64,000 nt of DNA from positions 56,198 through 120,197 of the forward strand of contig JAZQQM010000055.1 in assembly GCA_045629045.1 (NCBI GenBank), given 5' to 3'. Made by a program: the position numbers and the translations under genes. Below, in pieces: positions 1-8,418 of this stretch (the stretch's first letter is position 1; every line of letters begins with the position of its first letter). The notes beneath the pieces are model-generated. The model did no database searches, was not told the DNA's origin, and was given only the letters and a program-made list of their open reading frames with translations. This DNA comes from JAILLW01 sp045629045. Its GTDB lineage: Bacteria > Bacillota > Clostridia > Lachnospirales > Lachnospiraceae.

Positions 1-87
1 CTTTCTTCTTCTGATTGTAAGTTCTGCCGGGAAACAGTCACGGCTTACGCCTACAACACCAATTTTGATTTTAGGTAAGTTGTTCAT
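1..87 (-). CDS. L-fucose/L-arabinose isomerase-family protein, N-terminus only
   Basis: Only the first 29 codons are in the window; the rest lies beyond base 1. The start is the ATG at 87-85, behind a strong AAGGAGGG ribosome site. The visible N-terminus (MNNLPKIKIGVVGVSRDCFP...) has the beta-strand plus 'VSRDCFP' pattern that I associate with the FucI/AraA-like isomerase family of Firmicutes. These enzymes interconvert aldoses and ketoses. It lies 67 bases downstream of xylulokinase on the same strand, so the two are probably one sugar-catabolic operon. The family call rests on a short stretch and on context. Confidence 0.55.
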   Translation of the reverse strand, partial: MNNLPKIKIGVVGVSRDCFPAELTIRRRK

Positions 88-154
88 TGGTTATAACCCT
101 CCTTAATAATTTGGTAAAAATATATATTTTTATTATTATCCGAATAAAAATAAC

Positions 155-1630
155 TTATTTAATAATCTCGAATACAGGCTTGCAAGCAGGATAAATCTGC
201 TTGAACTGCTGATAACGAGCTTCGTATCTGTCTACCAGTTCCTTAGTAGGCTCTACGGTATCAATAATCTTAACAATCTTGGAAGCTGCATCTTCAACCG
301 AAGCATACTCGCCGTTAGCAACTGCAGCTAACATAGCACCGCCGAGAGCCGGGCCTTCTTCAGATTCGATTACATCAACCTTAAGATTCATTACGTTAGC
401 AATAATCTTCTTCCAAAGAGGAGACTTGGCACCGCCACCGCAAATCTTGGTACGCTCAATCTTGATTCCCAAAGACTTAGCTACCTCAAGGGAATCACGA
501 AGGGCAAATGCAACGCCCTCAAGAACTGCCTGAGTCATATCTGCTCTTGAATTATCCATTGTAAGACCGATGAAGGTTCCTCTTGCATTAGGATTATTAT
601 GAGGAGATCTTTCACCCATTAAATATGGTAAGAAGTACACATGGTTGTTACCAAGCATATCATCTGTGATATCTTTCTGTTCTGCGGCATAATCCTTTGT
701 TCCGATGATTTCGTCCATCCACCACTTGTTACATGAAGCAGCCGATAACATGCATCCCATAAGATGATATTTACCGTCGGCATGAGCGAACGAATGAAGT
801 GCATTGAACTTATCAACACCGAAATTCTTGGAAGAAATGAAGATTGTTCCACTTGTTCCAAGGGAAATGTTACACATTCCGTCACCAACAGTTCCTGTTC
901 CCACTGCAGCTGCTGCGTTGTCGCCTGCGCCTGCTGCAACCTTACATGTTGCGGGAATACCAAGTTCCTTGGCAATATCTTCTTTAACTGTGCCTACGCA
1001 CTCATAACTTTCATAGAGCTTAGGAAGCATATCTTCCGTAATTCCGCAGATATCGCACATTTCCTTCGACCAGCATCTGTTCTTAACATCCATAAGAAGC
1101 ATTCCCGATGCATCAGAAACATCTGTGCAGTTAACGCCGGTAAGCATATAAGCTATATAGTCCTTAGGAAGCATAATCTTCTTAATCTTCTTGAAGTTCT
1201 CGGGTTCTTTATTCTTAACCCAGAGAATCTTGGGAGCTGTGAAGCCTGTAAATGCAATATTTGCAGTATACTCGGATAACTTATCCTTACCGATTTTATC
1301 GTTAAGATAATCTGTCTCTTCAAAGGTTCTTCCGTCATTCCACAATAAAGCGGGACGAATAACCTTATCGTTCTCATCTAAAATAACAAGTCCGTGCATC
1401 TGGCCGCCAAAAGATATACCGGCAACCTGAGACTTGTCAGCATCTTTAATAAGTTCCTTAAGTCCGCTCATAACGCCGTCATACCAGTCCTCAGGCTTCT
1501 GTTCAGACCATCCCGGATTAGGGAAATAAAGAGGATACTCTTTAGATACTATGTTTTTAATCTGTCCTTTTTCATCCATCAGAAGTAACTTAACAGCTGA
1601 TGTTCCTAAATCAATACCAATGTAAAGCAT
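155..1630 (-). CDS. xylB: Xylulokinase (FGGY carbohydrate kinase)
   Basis: This 491-residue protein has the length and layout of FGGY-family kinases. The N-terminal ATPase-fold strand GIDLGTSAVKLLLMD is at residues 5-19, LLWNDGRT lies near residue 95, a GDNAAAAVGTG segment near residue 236, and the C-terminal GGGAKSPLWKKI near residue 400. Members phosphorylate a sugar in the cytoplasm, typically D-xylulose to xylulose 5-phosphate for the pentose phosphate pathway. The start has AAGGAG seven bases upstream. The gene lies directly ahead of an isomerase-like gene. Xylulose is the best guess for the substrate, but a related ketose such as ribulose or fuculose cannot be excluded. Confidence 0.85.
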   Translation of the reverse strand: MLYIGIDLGTSAVKLLLMDEKGQIKNIVSKEYPLYFPNPGWSEQKPEDWYDGVMSGLKELIKDADKSQVAGISFGGQMHGLVILDENDKVIRPALLWNDGRTFEETDYLNDKIGKDKLSEYTANIAFTGFTAPKILWVKNKEPENFKKIKKIMLPKDYIAYMLTGVNCTDVSDASGMLLMDVKNRCWSKEMCDICGITEDMLPKLYESYECVGTVKEDIAKELGIPATCKVAAGAGDNAAAAVGTGTVGDGMCNISLGTSGTIFISSKNFGVDKFNALHSFAHADGKYHLMGCMLSAASCNKWWMDEIIGTKDYAAEQKDITDDMLGNNHVYFLPYLMGERSPHNNPNARGTFIGLTMDNSRADMTQAVLEGVAFALRDSLEVAKSLGIKIERTKICGGGAKSPLWKKIIANVMNLKVDVIESEEGPALGGAMLAAVANGEYASVEDAASKIVKIIDTVEPTKELVDRYEARYQQFKQIYPACKPVFEIIK

Positions 1631-1806
1631 AGCTTACTCCTTATCGTAAATATTGGTTATTTGTCTCCACATTCTCACGAAGACACTCGCGTATCATCAT
1701 TTTATCATTGGGGGGCATTATCAACTACCTAATTCTTGCTATATTAGTATTCGATTATTGCCGTTTTAGACCACAAATACGGCTACTGTTAATACCGCAA
1801 GATTTG

Positions 1807-1815
1807 TGCTATACT
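1807..1815 (+). promoter_or_regulatory. Extended -10 promoter for the EamA gene
   Basis: TGC-TATACT is a good extended -10 element (TGn plus five of six consensus bases). Its end is only seven bases before the A of the ATG at 1823, so transcription probably starts on or next to the start codon. No convincing -35 is visible, which is usual for extended -10 promoters. No Shine-Dalgarno sequence lies upstream of the ATG. Confidence 0.5.
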
Positions 1816-1822
1816 ATGTCCC

Positions 1823-2728
1823 ATGAGCGATTTTGGAAAGATAGAATCTTCTTCCGGTTTTAACAAATTCAAAGTGATTTTTGCAGCCGTTTCATGGGGT
1901 ACCATGGGGCTTTTCGTGCGTTTCATAGATATGCCCAGTTCCCTTATTGCATGCATCAGAGGCTTCATTGGAGCACTCTTTTTATTTGCACTTGTTAAGT
2001 TTTCAAAAAAGAAGCTTGCTATAAAAGCAATAAATGAGAATCTAAAGTATCTAATTTTGTCCGGAATTGCTCTGGGATTTAACTGGATTCTTATTTTTGA
2101 AGCATACAAACGTACTTCTTTGGCAATAGCTTCTCTTTGTTACTATCTGGCCCCCGTAATAGTAATCGTAATGTCCCATTTCCTATTTAAAGAATATCTT
2201 TCCTTCAAAAAAATAGTCTGTGTTGCATTGGCACTGCTTGGAATGGTATTTGTATCCGGTCTTTTGCAGGGTGAACTGGGAAGCGGTTACGGCGTAATCG
2301 GAATGATTTGCGGATTATGTGCGGGAGTCCTGTATGCAACCGTCACCCTTTTGGGCAAAAAAATCAAAGGCATCTCTGCCTTTGACGAAACAATAGTCCA
2401 GCTTCTGGTAGCTGCCATTGTACTTATTCCTTATAACATAATCACCGTTGATTCAAGCGATATCAAACTGACAAGCATGTCGGTAACCATGGTAATCCTT
2501 CTCGGTATGATTCATACCGGAGGCGCTTTCGGTGCGTATTTTAGTTCACTGCAACACCTTAAAGCTCAGACCGTTGCTATTTTTAGTTATCTGGATCCTG
2601 TTGTATCAATCCTGGCTTCTGTCTTTATTCTAAAAGAATCCATGGACATTCTAAGTCTCGTGGGAGCCGTATTGATTCTTGGTTCTATCCTATTCTCTGA
2701 GTTATCTTCGGACCCCCAACGCCATTAA
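1823..2728 (+). CDS. EamA/DMT-superfamily transporter
   Basis: The 301-residue protein is almost entirely hydrophobic. It has about ten predicted membrane helices in two repeats, starting at 'FAAVSWGTMGLFVRF' (near residue 17) and 'GVIGMICGLCAGVLYATV' (near residue 155), which is the arrangement of drug/metabolite transporters of the EamA family. Such proteins export or import small metabolites; the substrate cannot be read from sequence. There is no ribosome-binding site before the ATG, and the nearest promoter element ends seven bases upstream, so the mRNA may be leaderless. The last 44 bases overlap the 3' end of the convergent clpX-like gene. Confidence 0.85.
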   Translation: MSDFGKIESSSGFNKFKVIFAAVSWGTMGLFVRFIDMPSSLIACIRGFIGALFLFALVKFSKKKLAIKAINENLKYLILSGIALGFNWILIFEAYKRTSLAIASLCYYLAPVIVIVMSHFLFKEYLSFKKIVCVALALLGMVFVSGLLQGELGSGYGVIGMICGLCAGVLYATVTLLGKKIKGISAFDETIVQLLVAAIVLIPYNIITVDSSDIKLTSMSVTMVILLGMIHTGGAFGAYFSSLQHLKAQTVAIFSYLDPVVSILASVFILKESMDILSLVGAVLILGSILFSELSSDPQRH

Positions 2729-4064
2729 TATAGTCCGCTGTTATTGTCACGGTTCCTATATTGTCATCCTTGGGAATCTCATACATAATATCAAGCATAA
2801 ACTCTTCGATAATAGCTCTTAATGCTCTGGCTCCCGTTTCCTTGGCCATTGCCTTCTTAGCTATTGCCCTTAGAGCTTCGTCTTCAAACTTAAGTTCAAC
2901 CTCATCAATTTCAAGAAGCTTCTGATATTGCTTAAGGATTGCATTCTTAGGCTCTTTTAATATTTTAACAAGCATATCCTCATCAAGAGCCTTGAGAGTA
3001 TATACAACCGGAAGTCTTCCCAAAAATTCCGGAATAAATCCGAATTTGCGAAGATCTTCATTGGTAACCTGCTCAATAATGTTCTCATCGGAATCATATT
3101 TATCCTTAAGTTCTGCAGAAAATCCTATTCCTGTCTGCTTCTTAAGGCGCTGCTTTATTATCTCATCAAGATCCGGAAAAGCTCCGCCGCAGATAAAGAG
3201 TATATTCTTTGTATTAACAGTAGTCATGGGAACCATGGCATTTTTGTTGGAAGCACCCACGGGAACTTCAACATCAGCACCTTCCAATAATCTAAGGAGT
3301 CCCTGCTGAACACTTTCGCCGTTAATATCTCGGTTGTTGGCATCCTTTTTCTTTGCAAGTTTATCTATTTCATCAATGAACACTATGCCGCGCTCCGCTT
3401 TATTCACATCATTGCCCGCTGCCACAAGAAGTTTAGATAATACGCTTTCGATATCATCACCTATATATCCTGCTTCCGTAAGAGATGTGGCATCAGCTAT
3501 TGCAAGAGGCACATCAAGAAGTCGGGCAAGTGTCTTAACAAGATACGTTTTGCCACAGCCCGTAGGTCCTATCATAAGCATATTTGATTTTTCGATATCG
3601 ATGTCGTCGGTATGGCCTGTTGCCACGCGCTTATAGTGATTGTATACCGCAACCGAAATAACCTTCTTGGCCTTTTCCTGGCCGCATACGAATTCATCAA
3701 GTTTAGCCTTTATCTCATGGGGCGACGGAATCGACTTCAGGTCAATGGGTTCGGGATCCTTTTTCTTCTTAATCTTCTGCTTGTTCGGTATTCCGCCCGT
3801 ACCCTGAAGATCGTTAAGATTAACAAAACGAATATTGGGAAATCCGCTTCCTATATTCTTTGTTACCTCATCCATCATCTTAGGGTCATCCAGCATTCCT
3901 TGATAGTCAAACTGCGAAACCGCATCCATAGTCTTATGCATACAGTCATTGCATACGCACATATCATTGGGGAGCCTGAACATTTCTCCCGCCAGGCTTT
4001 CGGGCCTACGACATACGAAGCACACGCTTTCGTATTCGTCATCATTTGTAAAATCTTCTGACAT
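2685..4064 (-). CDS. clpX: ClpX-type AAA+ unfoldase with divergent RKH loop
   Basis: The start is the ATG at 4064 behind AAGGAGAAG; a longer reading to 4103 lacks a ribosome site. The 459-residue product has the N-terminal ClpX zinc finger (CFVC and CNDC pairs), Walker A GPTGCGKT (about 169), pore loop GYIG (about 198), Walker B IVFIDEID (about 230), a ClpP-docking IGF motif (about 312) and sensor-2 GAR. ClpX unfolds proteins and feeds them to ClpP. Two things are unusual. A Lys-rich linker of about 50 residues follows the zinc finger, and the RKH loop that helps engage substrate tags is replaced by a GASNKN-type sequence (about 270). No clpP or true tig gene is adjacent, so this may be a specialised paralogue rather than the housekeeping copy. 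Confidence 0.8.
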   Translation of the reverse strand: MSEDFTNDDEYESVCFVCRRPESLAGEMFRLPNDMCVCNDCMHKTMDAVSQFDYQGMLDDPKMMDEVTKNIGSGFPNIRFVNLNDLQGTGGIPNKQKIKKKKDPEPIDLKSIPSPHEIKAKLDEFVCGQEKAKKVISVAVYNHYKRVATGHTDDIDIEKSNMLMIGPTGCGKTYLVKTLARLLDVPLAIADATSLTEAGYIGDDIESVLSKLLVAAGNDVNKAERGIVFIDEIDKLAKKKDANNRDINGESVQQGLLRLLEGADVEVPVGASNKNAMVPMTTVNTKNILFICGGAFPDLDEIIKQRLKKQTGIGFSAELKDKYDSDENIIEQVTNEDLRKFGFIPEFLGRLPVVYTLKALDEDMLVKILKEPKNAILKQYQKLLEIDEVELKFEDEALRAIAKKAMAKETGARALRAIIEEFMLDIMYEIPKDDNIGTVTITADYINGVGGPKITQRIG

Positions 4065-4104
4065 AATCTTCTCCTTGCCATAGGGACGGTCCTTTTGGCA
4101 CACG

Positions 4105-5370
4105 TTAATTAAATATTCTTCTTATGGTAATAACAGGTTTATAAAAAATCTGCCCTGTCTTAATTCCCGTACGCTGGGTACTTGCATGTATTATCTGACC
4201 GTTTCCGGCATATAATGCAACGTGACCTGCATAACACACAATATCTCCGGGACGTGCTTCATCATAAGACACTTCCCTTCCTGCCGAACGCATTGATGTA
4301 CTGGTTCGCGGCAACGAGCGACCGAAGTCCTTATATAATCTCATAATAAATCCGGAACAGTCACACCCGTTGGTAAGGCTCGTGCCTCCGGACACATAGG
4401 GATTTCCGATAAACTGTCTGGCATATGCCACAATATCCTGTCCTTTGTCGCCGGAATTATAACTTGAAGCCGGACTGTATGACTTATTGCCGCCGGTGGG
4501 AGCTGTACTTGAACTTGAACCGCTCGACTCGGCAGCACGCCTTGCTGCTTCTTCTCTTGCGGTATCTATCTGCTTTTGCTTAGCGGCAGCGTCCTGTTCC
4601 AGTTTCTTAATTTCATCGTTTTTCTTCTTAATATTAGCTTTATATACCGCCGCTTCTTCCCGGGCAGCTTTTAATGCCACAGCATAGTTATCGGCTTCTT
4701 CCTGCTTTTGGGTAAGCAGTTCATCCAAATAATTTCTCTCTTCCTCAAGATTATCAAGGTCAGACTGCAGTTCATCGTATTCTTCTTCCAGTTGTTCCTT
4801 GACCCTTAAGGTTTCTTCCTTTGCCTCCTGGTACTGCAGCAACAGTCTTCTGTCATAATCATATAACTTTTCTATATATTCGGCCTTGTTCATCATATCG
4901 GAAAAACTTGAGGACTCAATAAGGAGCTGCATATAGGTGTAATCTCCCTTTTCGTACATAAATCTAATTCGCAGCTTCATTGCCTCATACTGTGCTTCTT
5001 CCGTGGCCTTGGCTTCTTCATACTCGGCTTCGGTAATTGCTATCTCTTCTTCCTTGGCGGCAATCTCTTCTTCCATAATCTCTATGGCCGCCAGGGTTGT
5101 AGCAAGTTCTTCGTCCACTTCTTCTATTTCGCCTTCAACTTCCTCAAGCTCGTCATTTATCTCATCCGCTTTTGATGTGGCCGCATCCAAAGCCGCCTGT
5201 TGCTTCTTTCTTTCTTCGTCGGCTTCTTTCTTTTTTCTTTCCAGTTCCTTCTTTTCGTTTTCTAAATCAGAAATAGTGGTAGCTTGTGAAGGCACAGAAA
5301 CTACCACTAAATTCGTCATAACCAAAGATATCAATAATGCAATTTTAATAATTACATTCTTTCTTTTCAT
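4105..5370 (-). CDS. Secreted coiled-coil NlpC/P60 peptidoglycan hydrolase
   Basis: Residues 1-31 form a signal peptide (basic start, hydrophobic core, SQATT cleavage region). Residues 35-275 are a long, Glu/Lys-rich coiled coil, followed by a Ser/Gly linker and a C-terminal NlpC/P60 domain of about 110 residues. The catalytic Cys338 (DCSGF), His383 (GHVAL) and His395 (IIHAS) are in place. This is the architecture of CwlO/PcsB-type D,L-endopeptidases, which cut peptidoglycan stem peptides during growth and are normally switched on by FtsEX through the coiled coil; no ftsEX is visible here. The ribosome site is AAAGGGG. The gene is in line with the lipoprotein upstream and the clpX-like gene downstream. 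Confidence 0.85.
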   Translation of the reverse strand: MKRKNVIIKIALLISLVMTNLVVVSVPSQATTISDLENEKKELERKKKEADEERKKQQAALDAATSKADEINDELEEVEGEIEEVDEELATTLAAIEIMEEEIAAKEEEIAITEAEYEEAKATEEAQYEAMKLRIRFMYEKGDYTYMQLLIESSSFSDMMNKAEYIEKLYDYDRRLLLQYQEAKEETLRVKEQLEEEYDELQSDLDNLEEERNYLDELLTQKQEEADNYAVALKAAREEAAVYKANIKKKNDEIKKLEQDAAAKQKQIDTAREEAARRAAESSGSSSSTAPTGGNKSYSPASSYNSGDKGQDIVAYARQFIGNPYVSGGTSLTNGCDCSGFIMRLYKDFGRSLPRTSTSMRSAGREVSYDEARPGDIVCYAGHVALYAGNGQIIHASTQRTGIKTGQIFYKPVITIRRIFN

Positions 5371-5420
5371 TATCCCCTTTAGCTGCCGGACAAAAATATA
5401 CTGTCAGGCCGCACATTATA

Positions 5421-6533
5421 TTATTGAACAGCTGCCTTTGAAACTATGAAGTCCTCGACCTTCATAACAAGCATGTTCTCTTTATAAGCCTCAATGAAGT
5501 CCATCTGTTCTTTGTATTCTTCAACAGTCATATCGGAACCGTTTGAAGTAAGCATCTCCTGAATATCGGCATCAACCTCTTCATCAGTAATTGTAATGTT
5601 ATTTTCGGCTGCTATTGCTGCAAGCATAATATAGTTCTCAGCCATTTCGCTTGCCCATTCTCTCATTCCGGTTTCGTAATCATCTTCGGAAACTCCAAAG
5701 AAATACGCAGCAACCTGACCTTCAGTAGCACCTGCCTGAGCAGCATACTGACTAAGAGATTCCATATACTGAGCATACATCGAATCCACATATGCTTCGG
5801 GAATATCATGGAAGGTCGAAGCTTCCTTAACCTGCTTTTCAAGGTCATCCATAAGACGGCTTTGATAATCGGATTCCGCACTCTGCTCCATGCTGGTCTT
5901 AATTGCGTTTCTTAATCCTTCAAGATCGGTCTCTCCGAGGCTTACCGCAAACTCATCGTTAAGTTCGGGAATAACTTCCTCTTTTAATGAGTTGAGTTTA
6001 ACAGTGAATATTGTTGTCTTTCCTGCCAAATCTGCGCTGCCGTAATCTTCCGGGAAAGTAAGTTCAAGGTCTTTTGTTTCACCTACCTTCATTCCTACTA
6101 CTCCCTCCTCAAAGCCGGGAATAAAAACTCCGGAGCCAAGCGGTAAGTCATAACCCTGAGCTGTACCTCCGTCAAAAGCCACACCGTCAAGCTTGCCTTC
6201 ATAATCAATATTGGCTACATCACCGTTTTGGGCAACATCACGGTCTGTTATATCCTTTTGTTCCGGATACTGTGCCGGAAGGCCTTCCATGTACTGCTGT
6301 ACCTTCTCATCCGTAATAACTTCTTTTTCAAATGTAGGCGTTAATCCTACATAATTACCAAGTGTTACATAATCTGCGGGATTAATATCCTTAAGATAAA
6401 TTCCTTCTGCTGCATCGGCCACTCCCTGGGCTACAGTTGCAGCATCCTGTGCTGTCTTCTTTGCTTCGTCCGAGCAAGCTGTCAGCGTAAGCATCATGGC
6501 AGCAATTAATGTTGTTGCAATAAATTTTTTCAT
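5421..6533 (-). CDS. Trigger-factor-like FKBP peptidyl-prolyl isomerase lipoprotein
   Basis: The 370-residue product begins with a lipoprotein signal ending LTAC, with Cys20 as the lipidated residue. An FKBP-type isomerase domain lies at about residues 100-190 (GDVANIDYEGKLDG, FIPGFEEGVVGMKVGE). It is followed by a helical region like the C-terminal domain of trigger factor. The ribosome-binding N-terminal domain of trigger factor is missing and is replaced by the lipid anchor. It therefore probably works outside the membrane as a folding chaperone, like PrsA. The start has GGAGGAAAT. Upstream, a TACCA-CA-TGGTA palindrome (6613-6624) overlaps a TAAAAT -10 candidate on this strand. Confidence 0.8.
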   Translation of the reverse strand: MKKFIATTLIAAMMLTLTACSDEAKKTAQDAATVAQGVADAAEGIYLKDINPADYVTLGNYVGLTPTFEKEVITDEKVQQYMEGLPAQYPEQKDITDRDVAQNGDVANIDYEGKLDGVAFDGGTAQGYDLPLGSGVFIPGFEEGVVGMKVGETKDLELTFPEDYGSADLAGKTTIFTVKLNSLKEEVIPELNDEFAVSLGETDLEGLRNAIKTSMEQSAESDYQSRLMDDLEKQVKEASTFHDIPEAYVDSMYAQYMESLSQYAAQAGATEGQVAAYFFGVSEDDYETGMREWASEMAENYIMLAAIAAENNITITDEEVDADIQEMLTSNGSDMTVEEYKEQMDFIEAYKENMLVMKVEDFIVSKAAVQ

Positions 6534-6674
6534 ATTTCCTCCATACTACCGGGTTATTTCTATAATGCACAAAAATATGCCTTATCCCTTATTAAGTTTA
6601 CCTCGCCTATTTTACCACATGGTATATAGAAATAAAACTTAAAAGACTTCTCTATAATGTGAAATCTTTGTGAA

Positions 6675-6703
6675 TTGACGTCACCGTACTTTCATACTAT
6701 AAT
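6675..6703 (+). promoter_or_regulatory. Sigma-A promoter of the ispE operon
   Basis: TTGACG (6675-6680), a 17-base spacer and a perfect TATAAT (6698-6703) make a near-consensus housekeeping promoter. Transcription would start near 6710, leaving a leader of about 80 bases before ispE. Confidence 0.8.
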
Positions 6704-6720
6704 TGCTACAAGTGTGCACT

Positions 6721-6730
6721 TTGTATACAA
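6721..6730. promoter_or_regulatory. GntR-type operator candidate in the ispE leader
   Basis: TTGTATACAA is a perfect 10-base palindrome about ten bases downstream of the predicted transcript start. The GT-n-n-AC core is the usual recognition pattern of GntR/FadR-family regulators, and a gene of that family is second in the operon. A second half-like TGTACA lies about 25 bases further on. Autoregulation is an inference. Confidence 0.45.
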
Positions 6731-6791
6731 TATTCTTAAAAATACAATCTGTACACCTACATTATATATTATTTAAGAAAGAATATTCGAA

Positions 6792-7700
6792 ATGATTTCT
6801 CGCAAAGCCTATGCCAAAGTAAATTTGTGTCTTGATGTACTTAAGAGACGCGATGACGGCTATCATGAAGTAAAAATGATAATGCAAACAGTCGATATCT
6901 ACGACACCCTAACATTTGCTATTAACGAAAATATGCCGCAATGCAAAAGTGCGGATGCCGTCAATCAAATTACCCTTCAGGTTCTCGGCGTGCCTGCGAA
7001 TGCCGATTTAGGGCCGATTGAAAAGAATCTTATATACAAATCTGCTCGACTTATTCTTGATACATATGATATTAAAACAAATGTTACCATCACTCTCGAA
7101 AAACATATTCCGGTTGCTGCCGGAATGGCAGGAGGCTCTACGGATGCCGCTGCGGTTTTCCATGGTCTTAATGAATTATTAGATTTAAAAATGTCTCTTG
7201 AGGATATGATGAAACTCGGAGTAAAAATCGGAGCCGATGTGCCATATTGCATAATGGGCGGCACAGCTTTGGCAGAAGGAATAGGTGAAATTTTATCCCC
7301 TCTTCCCAATCCACCTAAGTGTTATCTTTTGATTGTAAAGCCCGACATCAATGTGTCGACCAAATTCGTATATGAGAATCTTCATGTAGAGACAAGAACC
7401 GAGCATCCTCCCGTAGATACAGCGATTCAAGCGTTATCAAATCGTGATTTAACACTGCTTGTCAACAGCCTCGGAAACATCCTCGAGACAGTTACGATTC
7501 CCGAGTACCCAATCATAGATAGGATAAAAGTACTAATGTCTGAAGGCGGTGCACTGGGTTCTTTAATGAGCGGTTCCGGACCGACTGTTTTTGGTATATT
7601 TGACGAAAAGGTCAAAGCCGAATCGGCTGCTATTTTATTAAGGGAATCTAAGATATCGGATGAAATTTTTGTAACCGACTGGGTTAATGAAATTAATTGA
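6792..7700 (+). CDS. ispE: 4-diphosphocytidyl-2-C-methyl-D-erythritol kinase
   Basis: The 302-residue protein is a GHMP kinase of IspE length. The N-terminus 'AYAKVNLCLDVLKRRDDGYHE' type motif is at residues 6-26, the glycine-rich ATP loop PVAAGMAGGSTDAA near residue 107, and the third GHMP motif SGSGPTVFG near residue 260. IspE phosphorylates CDP-methylerythritol in the MEP route to isoprenoid precursors, which feed undecaprenyl phosphate and so wall polymers. It is the first gene of a four-gene run ending with murI and DUF1934. The ribosome site (AAGAAAG) is weak. Confidence 0.93.
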   Translation: MISRKAYAKVNLCLDVLKRRDDGYHEVKMIMQTVDIYDTLTFAINENMPQCKSADAVNQITLQVLGVPANADLGPIEKNLIYKSARLILDTYDIKTNVTITLEKHIPVAAGMAGGSTDAAAVFHGLNELLDLKMSLEDMMKLGVKIGADVPYCIMGGTALAEGIGEILSPLPNPPKCYLLIVKPDINVSTKFVYENLHVETRTEHPPVDTAIQALSNRDLTLLVNSLGNILETVTIPEYPIIDRIKVLMSEGGALGSLMSGSGPTVFGIFDEKVKAESAAILLRESKISDEIFVTDWVNEIN

Positions 7701-7725
7701 TCAATAACACTTATAAGGAGTATCA

Positions 7726-8418
7726 ATGAACGAAGATTTTGATGTTTATATGGAAGAATTTCTTCCGCTCAGAGATGTAGTATTTAATACTCTTCGCCGT
7801 GCCATTCTCACCGGTCAGCTTAAGCCCGGCGAGCGTTTAATGGAAGTGCATTTAGCTAATAAACTGGGAGTTTCCAGAACTCCCATAAGAGAGGCGATCC
7901 GCAAGCTTGAGCTTGAGGGCCTTGTTGTTATGATTCCAAGACGCGGTGCCGAAGTTGCCCAAATTTCCGAAAAATCTCTTCAGGATGTTCTTGAGGTAAG
8001 ACGTGCACTTGATGAATTCATCGTGGAGCTTGCAACTTCAAGAATAACCAAGGAGCAGCTTAACCGACTTAAAGAAGCCGCATCCGAATTCGAAAAGGCA
8101 ACCAAAGATCAGGATACTGCTACTATTGCCAAAGCCGATGTGGCATTCCACGACATAATTATGGAAGCTACAGGCAATCTTCGTCTTAAACAGCTTGTTA
8201 ATAACCTTGCCGAGCAAATGTACAGATATCGTTTCGTTTATCTTAAGGACAACAGTATTCATTCTCAGCTGGTTAAAGAACACAAGGATATATATCAGGC
8301 TATATCCCAAAAGGATACGGAAGCAGCCAAGAAGGCGGCGCGTATCCATATCGACAATCAGGAGAAATCAATTATCAATCATATAAGAACCGAAAACGGA
8401 GGTGACATTAATGATTAA
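7726..8418 (+). CDS. GntR-family transcription regulator (FadR/FCD type)
   Basis: The 230-residue product has a winged HTH at about residues 15-80 (RLMEVHLANKLGVSRTPIREAIRKLELEGLV), typical of GntR. An all-helical FCD ligand-binding domain follows to about residue 215, with the metal/ligand-binding His/Asp/Arg pattern (VAFHDIIMEATGN). It binds DNA as a dimer and responds to a small acid or sugar acid that cannot be identified here. AAGGAG precedes the ATG. Its 3' end overlaps murI by eight bases. The TTGTATACAA palindrome upstream of ispE is a candidate target. Confidence 0.88.
   Translation: MNEDFDVYMEEFLPLRDVVFNTLRRAILTGQLKPGERLMEVHLANKLGVSRTPIREAIRKLELEGLVVMIPRRGAEVAQISEKSLQDVLEVRRALDEFIVELATSRITKEQLNRLKEAASEFEKATKDQDTATIAKADVAFHDIIMEATGNLRLKQLVNNLAEQMYRYRFVYLKDNSIHSQLVKEHKDIYQAISQKDTEAAKKAARIHIDNQEKSIINHIRTENGGDIND

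Noticed and set aside
764..1279. Cysteine-rich 171-residue plus-strand ORF
   Set aside because: It lies wholly inside xylB on the opposite strand, with no family similarity and no ribosome site.
5003..5449. Serine-rich plus-strand ORF opposite the NlpC/P60 gene
   Set aside because: It is the antisense shadow of the coiled-coil region; low-complexity Ser/Ile runs come from Glu/Ala codons on the other strand and no ribosome site is present.
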